Positions 50,049 to 60,584 of a stretch of 64,000 nt of DNA are shown here, piece by piece (position 1 is the first letter of the stretch; each line of letters opens with the position of its first letter). The notes under the pieces are model-generated. The model was given only the letters and a program-made list of their open reading frames with translations, had not been told where the DNA came from and searched no databases. Position numbers and translations under genes: made by a program. The stretch comes from Flagellimonas sp. HMM57 (GTDB lineage Bacteria > Bacteroidota > Bacteroidia > Flavobacteriales > Flavobacteriaceae): assembly GCF_021390175.1 (NCBI RefSeq), contig NZ_CP090004.1:2719001-2783000 (forward strand), given 5' to 3'.

Positions 50049-51848
50049 ATGTCCAAAATCAAGAATATTGCGATTATTGCACACGTTGACCACGGTAAGA
50101 CTACCTTGGTTGATAAAATCATGTTTCACTGTCAGTTGTTTCGTGATAACGAAAACAAAGGGGATTTGATTCTGGACAATAATGACCTAGAAAGGGAAAG
50201 AGGAATTACCATAGTTTCCAAGAATGTTTCCGTAGTTTATAAGGATACAAAGATAAATATTATCGATACCCCTGGTCACGCCGATTTTGGTGGTGAAGTG
50301 GAACGCGTACTCAACATGGCCGATGGGGTTTTACTTTTGGTGGATGCCTTTGAAGGGCCAATGCCCCAGACAAGGTTTGTCTTGCAAAAGGCAATTGATT
50401 TAGGATTAAAACCATGTGTGGTCATCAATAAAGTAGACAAAGAAAACTGCACCCCCGAAGAAGTACATGAGAAGGTTTTTGATTTGATGTTTGAGCTGGG
50501 AGCAGAAGAATGGCAGTTGGACTTCCCCACGGTGTATGGTTCGGCCAAACAAAACTGGATGAGCGAAGATTGGCAAAAGCCAACAGAAAATATAGAGCCT
50601 TTGTTGGATATGGTCATTGAGCATGTACCAGAGTATAAGCCACAAGAAGGTACTACACAAATGTTGATTACTTCGTTGGACTTTTCATCGTTCACCGGAC
50701 GTATTGCAATTGGTAGGTTGACTCGTGGTAGTCTAAAAGAAGGACAGCAGATTTCATTGGTAAAACGCGATGGTACTATCGTGAAGTCAAAAATAAAAGA
50801 GCTTTTTACTTTTGAAGGTCTTGGACGTCAAAAAGTACAAGAAGTTAAAACGGGGGATATTTGTGCCATAGTAGGTATGGAAGGTTTTGAGATTGGTGAC
50901 ACCGTAGCTGATTTAGAGAATCCTGAAAAACTAAAGACCATAGCTATTGATGAGCCCACAATGAGTATGCTCTTTACCATTAACGACAGCCCGTTTTTTG
51001 GTAAAGATGGAAAGTTTGTTACCTCCCGTCATATTAAAGAGCGTTTGGAAAAAGAACTGGAAAAGAACTTGGCGCTTCGCGTTGAAGAAACAGATAGCGC
51101 CGATAAGTTCATGGTCTTTGGTCGAGGTGTATTGCACCTTTCCGTTTTAATAGAGACCATGCGTAGGGAGGGGTACGAACTCCAAATTGGTCAGCCTCAA
51201 GTAATCATCAGGGAAATTGATGGGGTAAAATGTGAACCGGTAGAGCATTTGACCATCGATTTGCCAGAGGAAGTTTCTGGTAAGGCCGTGGAAATGGTAT
51301 CCATAAGAAAAGGAGAAATGACGAGTATGGAAGCTAAAGGTTCACGTATGCTATGTGAGTTTGTGATACCGTCTAGAGGAATTATAGGATTACGAAACCA
51401 ACTATTGACTGCAACCGCTGGTGAGGCAATTATGGCACACCGTTTCTTGGAGTATCAGCCTATGAAAGGCGAAATAGCCCAGCGTTTAAATGGTTCTCTG
51501 GTGTCCATGGAAAATGGGACGGCAATTCCTTATTCCATAGATAAGTTACAGGAACGTGGTAAGTTTTTTATAGATCCAGGAGAAGATATCTACGAAGGTC
51601 AGGTAATTGGTGAAAACTCACGTGGAGATGACATGACGGTTAACGTGACCAAAACCAAAAAATTATCCAATGTACGTTCCGCTGGCGCCGATGATAAGGC
51701 AAAAATAGTTCCTGCCATTAAGTTTTCCTTGGAAGAAGCATTGGAATACATTCAAAAGGATGAATACGTTGAAGTAACGCCAAATCACCTTAGGCTACGT
51801 AAGATATATTTGAAAGAAGTAGATAGAAAGCGGAATAAGATAGATTAG
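50049..51848 (+). CDS. typA: translational GTPase TypA/BipA
   Basis: 599 residues, the full family length. Ribosome-associated GTPase of stress and cold adaptation. G1 is AHVDHGKTTL near residue 11-20, the switch I segment is RERGITI, G3 is DTPGHADFGGEVER near 74 and G4 is NKVDKENC near 128. Domains II, III, V and the C-terminal domain follow (e.g. SRGIIGLRNQLLTATAG near 438). The stop overlaps the stop of the convergent kinase gene by 4 bp. Confidence 0.97.
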   Translation: MSKIKNIAIIAHVDHGKTTLVDKIMFHCQLFRDNENKGDLILDNNDLERERGITIVSKNVSVVYKDTKINIIDTPGHADFGGEVERVLNMADGVLLLVDAFEGPMPQTRFVLQKAIDLGLKPCVVINKVDKENCTPEEVHEKVFDLMFELGAEEWQLDFPTVYGSAKQNWMSEDWQKPTENIEPLLDMVIEHVPEYKPQEGTTQMLITSLDFSSFTGRIAIGRLTRGSLKEGQQISLVKRDGTIVKSKIKELFTFEGLGRQKVQEVKTGDICAIVGMEGFEIGDTVADLENPEKLKTIAIDEPTMSMLFTINDSPFFGKDGKFVTSRHIKERLEKELEKNLALRVEETDSADKFMVFGRGVLHLSVLIETMRREGYELQIGQPQVIIREIDGVKCEPVEHLTIDLPEEVSGKAVEMVSIRKGEMTSMEAKGSRMLCEFVIPSRGIIGLRNQLLTATAGEAIMAHRFLEYQPMKGEIAQRLNGSLVSMENGTAIPYSIDKLQERGKFFIDPGEDIYEGQVIGENSRGDDMTVNVTKTKKLSNVRSAGADDKAKIVPAIKFSLEEALEYIQKDEYVEVTPNHLRLRKIYLKEVDRKRNKID

Positions 51849-52603
51849 CCCAAATGACCATGATGTTGTTCGCGTAAGCAAGCAACAGCAGCTCCTATGA
51901 TGCCTGCATGGTTCATCAGTTCTGCTTTTACCACATCTGTTTCTATGGTAATCAGATGGTTGAATTCCTTCCATTTCTTTGAAGTGCCGCCGCCTACAAT
52001 AATCAGGTCGGGTGCGACAATGAGTTCTACCAATTTCAAGAATTTATTGAAGCGCTTGCCCCATCTTTCATAAGAAAGGTCTTCACGTTCTCTGGCCGAA
52101 GCAGCTGCCCATTCTTCAATCTTTTTGTATTTTTTATAGGGGATTTGTCCAAGTTCAAAATTTGGAAGCAATACACCATTATAAAAAGCACCGCTACCTA
52201 ATCCAGTACCAATGGTGATCATGAGCACAAGACCATTTTTTCCTTTTCCAATGCCATAGTTCATAGAAGCATATCCAGCGGCATCTGCATCATTTAATAC
52301 TGTGAATTCGTGCCCAGTGGCTTTTGTGAAAAGTTCATCTATGTTTACACCAACCCAACTCGGGTGGAGATTTCCAGGTGATAAACAAACACCATTTTTT
52401 ACAATTGTGGGAAAGCCACAACCTACAGGGCCACTGTACTTAAAGTGTTCAACGATTTGGGATATGACCTCGGCCATATCTTCTGGTTTTCTTGAACTTG
52501 GAGTGGGTATACGATACCTTTCTGTCAACATTTCTCCAGTTTCAGCGTTTACCAGTGCACCTTTAATGCCTGATCCGCCAATATCAATACCAAGAATTTC
52601 CAT
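51845..52603 (-). CDS. ROK-family sugar kinase, polyphosphate glucokinase-like
   Basis: 252 residues. ASKHA fold: phosphate-1 motif DIGGSGIKGALV at the N-terminus, catalytic Asp in NDADAAGYA near 104, phosphate-2 motif TIGTGLGSG near 130, and adenosine motif IIVGGGTSKKW near 207. The order and length are those of polyphosphate-glucose phosphotransferases, which phosphorylate glucose with polyphosphate or ATP. The donor cannot be decided from sequence alone. Confidence 0.88.
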   Translation of the reverse strand: MEILGIDIGGSGIKGALVNAETGEMLTERYRIPTPSSRKPEDMAEVISQIVEHFKYSGPVGCGFPTIVKNGVCLSPGNLHPSWVGVNIDELFTKATGHEFTVLNDADAAGYASMNYGIGKGKNGLVLMITIGTGLGSGAFYNGVLLPNFELGQIPYKKYKKIEEWAAASAREREDLSYERWGKRFNKFLKLVELIVAPDLIIVGGGTSKKWKEFNHLITIETDVVKAELMNHAGIIGAAVACLREQHHGHLG

Positions 52604-52648
52604 AAATTGGTTAATTATTTAGTTTAACAAATAAACGAAAAACTTTTG

Positions 52649-52662
52649 GCGGTGAAAACCGC
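52649..52662. other. GCGGT-GAAA-ACCGC hairpin
   Basis: 5-bp GC-rich stem with a GNRA tetraloop in the 86-bp gap between the kinase start and the 143-aa gene end. It has no T run; it could be part of the 5' leader of the kinase. Confidence 0.35.
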
Positions 52663-52689
52663 TGATCACTAACAATATTTAATTAGTTG

Positions 52690-53121
52690 TTAACTATCCT
52701 TCTTTGGTGGTTGTATGTAATAGTCTATAGAATTGAGTGAATGGTTGGGGTCAATAAGGTCTAAAATTTTATCAATGGCCTTTCCAAAACCAGTCAATGT
52801 ATCTAACTGCTTGTTCTTTCCAAGGGCACTTGAAATGGTCTCATCCCTATTTCCAAATTTATATCCGCCTTCTTTTATCCATAGCAAATTAAATAAATGT
52901 TGCATAATGACATTGCCCAGTTGGTCCACGGAGATTGCCATTTCTAGACAGAACTCGCCCACCCCTCTTAATCCTTTTGCAAACATTTGTTGGAAAAGAC
53001 CATAGATGAGACCAAGCGGCCCAGTGAGTACCGTCAGAACAATTGAAATTAAAAAAAGAAGTATTCCAATAAAAGGATTGATTTTTTTATCTTTTTTGCA
53101 GTCCTGTTTTTTTAGAATCAT
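52690..53121 (-). CDS. hypothetical membrane-associated protein, 143 aa
   Basis: 143 residues. A basic N-terminus ([13 protein letters not shown]) precedes a hydrophobic helix pair (INPFIGILLFLISIVLTVL, about 14-45), and the rest is an amphipathic soluble part with GEFCLEMAISVDQLGN. The gene starts in an ATGA overlap with the end of ftsE, so the two are translationally coupled. No family is recognised. In other bacteria ftsE is coupled to ftsX; this protein is not FtsX-like. Confidence 0.75.
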   Translation of the reverse strand: MILKKQDCKKDKKINPFIGILLFLISIVLTVLTGPLGLIYGLFQQMFAKGLRGVGEFCLEMAISVDQLGNVIMQHLFNLLWIKEGGYKFGNRDETISSALGKNKQLDTLTGFGKAIDKILDLIDPNHSLNSIDYYIQPPKKDS

Positions 53122-53807
53122 GATGCAGTTGCTTTTTGAATAACCTCAAAGACTTTGCTCCCATCGCATTTTAATGTTTTGTGAGGGTACTTCAATATCA
53201 ATGCATAATCATGGGTTGCCATAATGATAGTTCGCCCATTTTGATTAATATCTTGTAGCACCTTCATCACCTCTACACTAGTCTGTGGGTCCAGGTTCCC
53301 TGTAGGTTCGTCTGCTAGAATTAATTCGGGGTCGTTAAGTAAGGCCCGCGCAATAGCAATACGCTGTTGTTCCCCTCCTGAAAGTTCGTGCGGGAATTTA
53401 AAACCTTTGGTCTTCATGCCAACTTTGTCCAAAACCTCTTCGATTTTGTTATCCATTTTGGAAGCATCTGTCCACCCGGTAGCTTTTAGCACAAAACGTA
53501 GATTGTTATTGATGTTTCGGTCAGACAACAATTTAAAATCCTGAAAAACGATACCCAATTTTCTTCGTAAGAACGGAATTTCTTTTTCTTGTAATTTTTC
53601 CAAATCGAAATCCACTACACTGCCAGACCCTTGTTTTAAGGGCAAGTCGGCGTACAGGGTTTTCATGAAGCTACTTTTCCCGCTTCCTGTTTTGCCGATA
53701 ATGTAGACAAACTCCCCTTTCTTTACTTCTAGGGATATGTTGTTCAAGATGAGGTTTTCATTTTGGAATACGGCTACGTCCTGTAGTTTTAGAATTGTTT
53801 CCGACAT
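53118..53807 (-). CDS. ftsE: cell-division ABC transporter ATP-binding protein FtsE-like
   Basis: 229 residues. Walker [15 protein letters not shown] near 38, signature [16 protein letters not shown] near 141, Walker [12 protein letters not shown] near 161 and a D-loop and switch His in [11 protein letters not shown]. Pattern and length match FtsE, which activates peptidoglycan hydrolysis together with FtsX. FtsX is not adjacent; the downstream coupled gene is a 143-residue protein of unknown family. It could also be a LolD/MacB-type ATPase, though FtsE is the best fit. Confidence 0.85.
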   Translation of the reverse strand: MSETILKLQDVAVFQNENLILNNISLEVKKGEFVYIIGKTGSGKSSFMKTLYADLPLKQGSGSVVDFDLEKLQEKEIPFLRRKLGIVFQDFKLLSDRNINNNLRFVLKATGWTDASKMDNKIEEVLDKVGMKTKGFKFPHELSGGEQQRIAIARALLNDPELILADEPTGNLDPQTSVEVMKVLQDINQNGRTIIMATHDYALILKYPHKTLKCDGSKVFEVIQKATAS

Positions 53808-53952
53808 ATTTTCGTTTTGAAAAATAAAGGTACTAAGTTCTAAATTTATAGTGCGTTAAGCGTTTCCAAATTTTGCTTCCTAACTTTACAATATACTTTG
53901 GCTTAAATTTTGACGTTATGGTAACAGTCAATCGAGAACAGCGTAGAACACT

Positions 53953-56900
53953 ATGAATCGAAAAAACCTCATCATTTTCCCGATATTTTTGGGATTCTTC
54001 TTTGGTGCCACCTCCCAGGAGACCAAACTATTTTACCACGAAGATAAAGCGTATCAAGACGCATTGACCCTTTATAATTCTCAACAGTACCAAGCAGCAC
54101 AGACTATTTTTGAAAAGGTCAAGGTCGAAACAAAAGACCATGAGACCGAAGCCAATAGTGCATATTATGCTGCCAATGCTGCTATTCGCCTAAGCCAGCG
54201 TGGAGCGGATAAAAAAATGGAGGACTTTGTGGAAAATTATCCTACCTCTACCAAGAGGAACTCGGCTTTCTTAGATGTCGCCGATTATTATTTTGAAACA
54301 GGAAAATACCCGTATGCACTAAAGTGGTACAAAAAAGTAGATCAATCCACCATGTCCAAAAAGGATAAAGAGCGTTTTAATTTTAACAACGGATATTCAC
54401 TTTACGCATCAAACAATCCCAAAGCGGCAGAACGCTATTTGAGCAAAGTGAGCAATTCACCAAAATATGGTTCCCAGGCAAAGTATTACCTAGGCTATAT
54501 CGCTTACGAACAAGATGATTACGATAGTGCAAGTGAACGTTTTGACCAAATCACTGACCCAGAACTTCTAAATGAAAAATTATCCTATTATCAGGCGGAC
54601 CTAAATTTTAAATTGGGCAATTTTGAAGAGGCGATTACCATGGCAAAAAAACAATTGCCAAAGTCCGACCGAAAGGAAGTATCCGAACTCAATAAAATTA
54701 TTGGCGAAAGCTATTTCAATCTAGAACAGTACGAAGAAGCGATTCCCTATTTGGAAAAATATAAGGGGAAACGCGGAAAATTCAATAATACGGATTATTA
54801 TCTTATTGGATATGCCCATTATAAACAAGGTGATTATGAAGCTGCGGTGCAACAGTTCAATAAAATCATTGGTGGTACCAATAGTGTATCACAAAATGCA
54901 TATTACCATCTAGCCGAATGCTATTTGAAATTGGATAAAAAACCTGAAGCGTTGAACGCTTTTAGAAATGCTTCTCAGATGGATTTTAGTGCCGAAATTC
55001 AAAAAGATGCCTTTTTGAATTATGCTAGATTGAGCTATGAAATTGGCAATGCATACGAACCTGTTCCACAAGTATTGACTACTTATCTGGAGAAATACCC
55101 CAAAGACGAGCATCAACAAGAGATTCAGGAATTGTTGGTTGATTCATACATTACGTCCAGGAATTTTGAGGGTGCAATGCGTCTTTTGGAAGAAAATAAA
55201 GGATATGCCAGCAAAGAGACCTATCAGAAAGTAGCGTTTTACAGAGGTGTTGAATTGTTTATGGACGGTGATTACGAAGCGGCTTTAGGGCGATTTTCAA
55301 AATCACTTAAAAATGCTGAGAACCCAACTTTTGAGGCACGGGCCATGTATTGGAAGGCGGAATCCGCTTACCGATTGAATCGGTTTGATGAAGCGCTTAC
55401 GGACTTTAACCGATTCGAAAAGCTTCCTGCTGCCCAAAATCTGGAGGTATATCAAGACATAAACTATAATTTGGGATACTGTCATTTTAAACTGAAAGAT
55501 TACGCAAGTGCCATCACTAATTTCAAAAGTGTCACTAATTCTAATACAAATAATACAGAAAGACTCAATGATAGCTATTTGCGTTTAGGTGATAGTTATT
55601 TTGTGACTAGTCAATATAATCCTGCCCAAAATGCTTACAACGAGTCATTACGATTGAATGGCGCAGAACAAGACTATGCTTCATTTCAAAAGACATTGTG
55701 CAGTGGGTTTTTAGGGAATACTTCAGCTAAAATTAATGGGTTGAACCAATTTTTGACCAGCTACCCAAAATCCTTGTTACGGGATGATGCGCTGTTCGAA
55801 TTGGGCAATTCTTACATCAAAATGAATGAAGAGGCTATAGGTCTCCAGACATATGATAGGCTTCTTGAAGAATTTGCCACAAGTAAGTTCGCACCAAGGG
55901 CGATGCTTCGCCAAGGACTGGTGCATTACAATGCCAACAGAAATGATCAAGCTCTGACCAAATTAAAAGGGGTTGTCCAAAAATATCCAAATACCCAGGA
56001 AGCCAAACAAGCAGTGGCAACTGCGAAATTGGTATATGTAGACGAGGGAAAGGTAAGCGAATATGCTGCATGGGCAAGAAGTTTGGACTTTGTGGAAGTA
56101 ACGGATGCGGAGTTGGACAACGCCAGTTTTGAAGCTGCTGACAGAAAATATATTGAAGGAAAAACGGATATGGCCATCAATGGATATGAAGCATATCTAA
56201 AGGAATTTCCGAATGGACTCCATGCGCTAAATGCAAACTTTAATTTGGCCCAACTTTATTTTTCAAAAGGAGAAAAGGACAAAGCGTTGCCAAACTACAA
56301 AGTCGTTGCCGATAGTAATGGGGAGTTTACGGAACAAGCACTTACTAGGGTTTGCGAACTTTATATTGGCAAACAAGATTATGATAGTGCCCTTCCTTAT
56401 CTAGAGCGATTGGAAAACACAGCTGAGATTTCACAGAACAAGACTTTTGCGCAATCCAACCTAATGAAGGGTTATTACGAAAAAAGAAACTATGACCAAA
56501 CCATAGCATATGCAGAGAAAGTCTTGAAAGCTACAAAAATCGATAATCGTATTAAGAGCGATGCGCAAATCATGATTGCCCGCTCGGCAATTGCTACCAA
56601 TGATGAGCAGCTGGCTGAGACTGCTTACAAGGAAGTAAAGAAAATTGCGATTGGCGAAATGGCTGCGGAAGCATGGTACTACGATGCCTATTTCAAGAAT
56701 AAGGACCAAGATTTTGAAGCTTCGAATACTTCAGTACAAAAACTGGCAAAGGATTATGCCTCTCACAAAAACTGGGGTGGAAAAGGATTGGTACTCATGG
56801 CAAAGAATTTTTACGCTTTGGGTGACGCCTTTCAGGCAACCTACATTTTGGAAAGCGTAATTTCCAATTTCTCCGAATTTGAAACTATAGTTGCAGAAGC

Positions 56901-56973
56901 CAAAGGAGAACTTGCTATAATCAAAGCACGTGAGGCACAAAGTAATTCTTCAGTAGACCCTAACGGGAACTAA
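53953..56973 (+). CDS. large periplasmic tetratricopeptide-repeat protein
   Basis: 1006 residues with a signal peptide (about 1-23) and then an array of about 20 TPR units, recognisable by GNFEEAI, GDYEAAVQQF, KDYASAITNF, FDEALTDF and KDYDSALPYLE at roughly 34-residue spacing. It is probably a periplasmic scaffold. The outer-membrane barrel gene follows 13 bp after its stop, so the two are expected to work together at the envelope. This gene pair (TPR plus TonB-receptor-like barrel) recurs in Bacteroidota, but its function is not established. Confidence 0.9.
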   Translation: MNRKNLIIFPIFLGFFFGATSQETKLFYHEDKAYQDALTLYNSQQYQAAQTIFEKVKVETKDHETEANSAYYAANAAIRLSQRGADKKMEDFVENYPTSTKRNSAFLDVADYYFETGKYPYALKWYKKVDQSTMSKKDKERFNFNNGYSLYASNNPKAAERYLSKVSNSPKYGSQAKYYLGYIAYEQDDYDSASERFDQITDPELLNEKLSYYQADLNFKLGNFEEAITMAKKQLPKSDRKEVSELNKIIGESYFNLEQYEEAIPYLEKYKGKRGKFNNTDYYLIGYAHYKQGDYEAAVQQFNKIIGGTNSVSQNAYYHLAECYLKLDKKPEALNAFRNASQMDFSAEIQKDAFLNYARLSYEIGNAYEPVPQVLTTYLEKYPKDEHQQEIQELLVDSYITSRNFEGAMRLLEENKGYASKETYQKVAFYRGVELFMDGDYEAALGRFSKSLKNAENPTFEARAMYWKAESAYRLNRFDEALTDFNRFEKLPAAQNLEVYQDINYNLGYCHFKLKDYASAITNFKSVTNSNTNNTERLNDSYLRLGDSYFVTSQYNPAQNAYNESLRLNGAEQDYASFQKTLCSGFLGNTSAKINGLNQFLTSYPKSLLRDDALFELGNSYIKMNEEAIGLQTYDRLLEEFATSKFAPRAMLRQGLVHYNANRNDQALTKLKGVVQKYPNTQEAKQAVATAKLVYVDEGKVSEYAAWARSLDFVEVTDAELDNASFEAADRKYIEGKTDMAINGYEAYLKEFPNGLHALNANFNLAQLYFSKGEKDKALPNYKVVADSNGEFTEQALTRVCELYIGKQDYDSALPYLERLENTAEISQNKTFAQSNLMKGYYEKRNYDQTIAYAEKVLKATKIDNRIKSDAQIMIARSAIATNDEQLAETAYKEVKKIAIGEMAAEAWYYDAYFKNKDQDFEASNTSVQKLAKDYASHKNWGGKGLVLMAKNFYALGDAFQATYILESVISNFSEFETIVAEAKGELAIIKAREAQSNSSVDPNGN

Positions 56974-56986
56974 ATTGAGACACATC

Positions 56987-58747
56987 ATGTACAAAAAGCA
57001 CAGCTATATATTTATCCTATTATTTTTGAGCCTTTGGGGAGCAGTTTCAGCTCAGGAAACTGAAACTGATAGTATTGGTACCGAAACGGTCACTGTGGTA
57101 AAACCTTACTCGCCGACCGTTTCAGATGCCTTTAAATTAAAATCAACGCCCAATCTAAATGATTCCATAGTGCTTCAAAAGAAGAAAATCAATTACAGTA
57201 TTTTTTCGGTACCTGTAGCTTCTACGTTTACGCCCGCGAAAGGAAAAGCGTCGCGTGTAAAGAAAACACCGCTGCCCACGCTGTACAATTCGTATGCATC
57301 CGTTGGTTTGGGAAACTTTAATAATGCTTTAGTTGATTTTTATACCAGTCGTGAATTTAGCAGGGGTGAAGATTTGTTGGATTTTGGGTTAAACCACAAT
57401 TCCTCTAGAGGTGCCATTGAATCTACGCCTTTGGATGCGGACTTTTACAACACCAAACTTGATGTTTCGTATGCAAAGAAGGATAGGGATTTGGATTGGG
57501 GTGCGAGCATAGGCCTCCAACATCAACTGTACAACTGGTACGGTATTGAGAATGGTGCTTTTGAAGAGACCATAATTGCTGGTATAGATGCAACACAGAA
57601 CTATTTTAGCGCACAGGCAAAGGCACATGTAAACCTTGAAGATTCCTTTTTTAAAAGTGGAACCGTTTTGGTTAGAAGATTCTGGGATGCTACGGACTCG
57701 GGAGAGAATCGCGTTGTTTTTCAACCCACTATTGAACTGCCCGTTACAGAAGAGTTGGTTACCATAAGTGCTAAACTGGATTATGTTGGCGGAAGCTTTG
57801 AGAATGCACCTTTGAACAATACCACAAATGAAACTGGCATAGATTATGGCCATTTTCAGGTTGGTATAAGCCCAAGTCTGCAGATGCTTCGGGATGACCT
57901 TACTTTAAATTTGGGGGCAAACCTTGTCTATGGAATGGACACGGAAAACAGCGAAGGTAATTTCTACATTTATCCTTCAGTTACGGCATCGTATCGCTTG
58001 TTGGACGAAACGGTCATAGCCTATGGTGGAGTAGAGGGTGAGCTGCATCAGAATTCGTACTACGATTTTGTAAGCGATAACCCCTTCGTTTCACCGACTT
58101 TGTCAATTCAACCCACCGACCAACAATATGAAGGATATTTGGGTTTAAAAGGGCAATTGGTGTCCAATGTCGGGTACAATATCAAAGGCTCGTATACGGC
58201 CGAAAACCGAAGGCCTTTGTTTTTACTGAATCCTGAAAACTTGGTTAGGGATGATGAAGGTGACTATTTCTACGGGAATTCATTTCAGGTATTTTATGAT
58301 GACATAAAAACGCTGGGTATTTTTGCTGAATTAAATGTGGACATCAATCGTAATTTCACCATGGGTATTAATGCTGAGTTCTACGATTATGATACCGAAA
58401 CGGATAACCCAGCGTGGAACCTGCCCAGTATCAAAGGTTCTTTGTTCATGGATTATCAAATTGATGAAAAGTGGTACATGGGTGCCAATCTATTCTATGT
58501 GGGCGAACGGGACGACTTGGTTTCGCAAGCAGTTGCCAATGCCTTGCCCTCGGAATTTCCTTCCACTATTGTGACGTTGGATAGCTTTTTTGATGCCAAT
58601 GCCCATGTAGGCTATCGCTTTAATGAACAACTTTCGGTTTTTGTCAAGGCATCCAATATTGCCAATAATGATTATCAACGTTGGGCCAATTTTAGGGTGC
58701 AAAGCTTTCAGGCATTGGCAGGGCTTTCCTATAAGTTTGATTTTTGA
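56987..58747 (+). CDS. outer-membrane beta-barrel protein, TonB-receptor-like, no plug
   Basis: 586 residues from ATG 56987 (the upstream TTG at 56975 is unlikely). The signal peptide ends AVSAQ. A segment TVTVVKPYSPTVSDAFKL (about 36-53) resembles the short periplasmic part of TonB-receptor-related proteins but no full plug domain is seen. The rest is a series of amphipathic strands, ending VQSFQALAGLSYKFDF with a terminal aromatic residue typical of outer-membrane insertion. It follows the TPR protein by 13 bp. Confidence 0.85.
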   Translation: MYKKHSYIFILLFLSLWGAVSAQETETDSIGTETVTVVKPYSPTVSDAFKLKSTPNLNDSIVLQKKKINYSIFSVPVASTFTPAKGKASRVKKTPLPTLYNSYASVGLGNFNNALVDFYTSREFSRGEDLLDFGLNHNSSRGAIESTPLDADFYNTKLDVSYAKKDRDLDWGASIGLQHQLYNWYGIENGAFEETIIAGIDATQNYFSAQAKAHVNLEDSFFKSGTVLVRRFWDATDSGENRVVFQPTIELPVTEELVTISAKLDYVGGSFENAPLNNTTNETGIDYGHFQVGISPSLQMLRDDLTLNLGANLVYGMDTENSEGNFYIYPSVTASYRLLDETVIAYGGVEGELHQNSYYDFVSDNPFVSPTLSIQPTDQQYEGYLGLKGQLVSNVGYNIKGSYTAENRRPLFLLNPENLVRDDEGDYFYGNSFQVFYDDIKTLGIFAELNVDINRNFTMGINAEFYDYDTETDNPAWNLPSIKGSLFMDYQIDEKWYMGANLFYVGERDDLVSQAVANALPSEFPSTIVTLDSFFDANAHVGYRFNEQLSVFVKASNIANNDYQRWANFRVQSFQALAGLSYKFDF

Positions 58748-58850
58748 TTTGTAGGTAAAAACACAATAAAATCATAAGAAAATCGTTATGGTTACTGCAC
58801 CAGCCTAAATCTTATCATCTGGCGTGGTGTATCCGATTGAATTGGAAGTC

Positions 58851-59942
58851 ATGCGATTACGGTTCACTTACATATTGTCCCTTTTCTTTTTTACCTTGAT
58901 GTTTTCATCAATGGTCTCACAGAACCTTGTTCACAATGGTGGTTTCGAGGATTTTGTGGAATGCCCTGTCAAGATGAGCAATCTAAACAAAGATGCAGAG
59001 TATTGGAGCGCACCAACTTTGGGTACTACAGATTACTTCAATGAATGCAGTAAGACCAAGTTGGGAATTCCCATGAATTTTAAGGGGAAACAAGACGCCT
59101 TTGAAGGAGATGCCTATGCGGGTCTATATTTGTTCGCACCTAAAGATTACCGAGAATATATTCAAGTAAAGTTATCCAAAACCTTAAAAAAAGGACACCG
59201 TTATAGGTTAAGTTTATCCTTGAGTCTATCTGAAAAATCAGATGGTGCAGTAATGGACATAGGTGCTGTTTTTTCAGAAAAACCACTGTCCGTTCATACA
59301 AAGCGGCAGCTTTCAAATGCGATGCTATCCTCGCAGGTTATTAAAACAACACATGCCAAACAATTCTCCTCCAATGGCTTTTACGATGATAAAGGAGATT
59401 GGATGGAAGTTGAATTGGACTTTGTGGCCAAAGGATTTGAAGGCAATCTTATCCTTGGAAACTTTAAAAGTAATGGGGGAACCAAATATCTGGATTTTAA
59501 TAAAAACCCAGCTTCGGTCGAAGGCTACTCATACTATTATCTTGATAATGTTACACTAACATACCTAGGTCCAGAATACAAGCCCAACCAAAGTTATGTG
59601 CTCAATCATGTAAATTTTGACTTTGACCGTTTTGAACTGGAACCTAAGGCAAAGCAAAGTTTGGCAGATGTATATGAATACCTCAAAAAGAATCCCAACT
59701 TAAAAGTTTCTATCAGCGGTCATACAGATGATCTGGGGTCAGATAAATACAATGAAGTCCTGTCAAGTCAACGTGCCAATACGGTTGCAAAACACTTAAT
59801 AAAGCTCGGACTTGAAAAAAACAGAATTTCCTATATGGGTTACGGGAATAAAATTCCTTTAGATAGCACACTTACCGATAAGGCCAGAAGAAAAAATCGA
59901 CGTGTAGAATTTGTGATGACCGAGTTTGTTGATGATGAGTAA
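58851..59942 (+). CDS. OmpA-family protein with N-terminal beta-sandwich domain (paralogue 1)
   Basis: 363 residues from ATG 58851, which begins a signal peptide ending SMVSQ; the upstream start at 58824 lacks one. The N-terminal domain opens NLVHNGGFEDF and looks like a galactose-binding-type beta-sandwich (SYYYLDNVTLTYL near 240). The C-terminal OmpA domain (about 255-360) retains the peptidoglycan contact residues (Asp in GHTDDLG, Arg in SSQRA). It likely anchors the outer surface to the wall. A paralogue of the same length lies 0.6 kb downstream. Confidence 0.9.
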   Translation: MRLRFTYILSLFFFTLMFSSMVSQNLVHNGGFEDFVECPVKMSNLNKDAEYWSAPTLGTTDYFNECSKTKLGIPMNFKGKQDAFEGDAYAGLYLFAPKDYREYIQVKLSKTLKKGHRYRLSLSLSLSEKSDGAVMDIGAVFSEKPLSVHTKRQLSNAMLSSQVIKTTHAKQFSSNGFYDDKGDWMEVELDFVAKGFEGNLILGNFKSNGGTKYLDFNKNPASVEGYSYYYLDNVTLTYLGPEYKPNQSYVLNHVNFDFDRFELEPKAKQSLADVYEYLKKNPNLKVSISGHTDDLGSDKYNEVLSSQRANTVAKHLIKLGLEKNRISYMGYGNKIPLDSTLTDKARRKNRRVEFVMTEFVDDE

Positions 59943-60006
59943 TTCCTTCCTATTTTAGTCACCGCTAAACCTAACATTTTCAAAAACAATTTAAGAAGAA
60001 GGTGAA

Positions 60007-60429
60007 TCAATTGGAAGAATTGATCGCACTGGCCAAAAGTTTTTCCGACTTAGGAACTAGAATTGCTTTTTTCCAGGCATCCCAGTAAAAATTTTGGCGT
60101 AAACCGGAATTACCATCCAACAGTTTTTTAATGTCGTCATCATATTCCAACACAATATAACCGGTATTCCCACCGCTTAAAACAAAAAAGGATTCTGGTT
60201 CATAGCCTTTGGACTTAATGTTGACTTTCCAATGAAAATCTTTTTCGCTCTTAAGCAGAAATGAACCGTCATAATCGGTATACGTAATAATGTCCGTTGT
60301 ACTTATCTCCGCAGAGGCTCGGTAAATAGGAAACCCAAGTTGGTCAACTACTTTACCCGTTATCTTATTTTGACCAAAGCCAAAGTAAGGAACAACAGAT
60401 AATACGAGCATATAGGTTGCTATGCGCAT
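60007..60429 (-). CDS. secreted protein with CarboxypepD_reg-like domain, 140 aa
   Basis: From ATG 60429: signal peptide ending YFGFGQ (about 1-21), then a CarboxypepD_reg-like beta-sandwich of about 90 residues (NKITGKVVDQLGFPIYRASAEI, YTDYDGSFLLKS, KSKGYEPESF), and a short C-terminal part. Such domains normally sit at the N-terminus of TonB receptors, but here stand alone. It is on the opposite strand between two OmpA-domain paralogues. Function unknown. Confidence 0.8.
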   Translation of the reverse strand: MRIATYMLVLSVVPYFGFGQNKITGKVVDQLGFPIYRASAEISTTDIITYTDYDGSFLLKSEKDFHWKVNIKSKGYEPESFFVLSGGNTGYIVLEYDDDIKKLLDGNSGLRQNFYWDAWKKAILVPKSEKLLASAINSSN

Positions 60430-60584
60430 TATAGAAAGATTTGGATTGTTATAACGGATTTTATTGCAAATTAGTATCATGAGGATAATGAAAAAAGCAA
60501 TACTAAAAAAATTCGCATAGAACAATATGGGTTAAAAAACCACGTTTATTTAGGCGGTACGAGAACCTACAAATTAAAATAACT

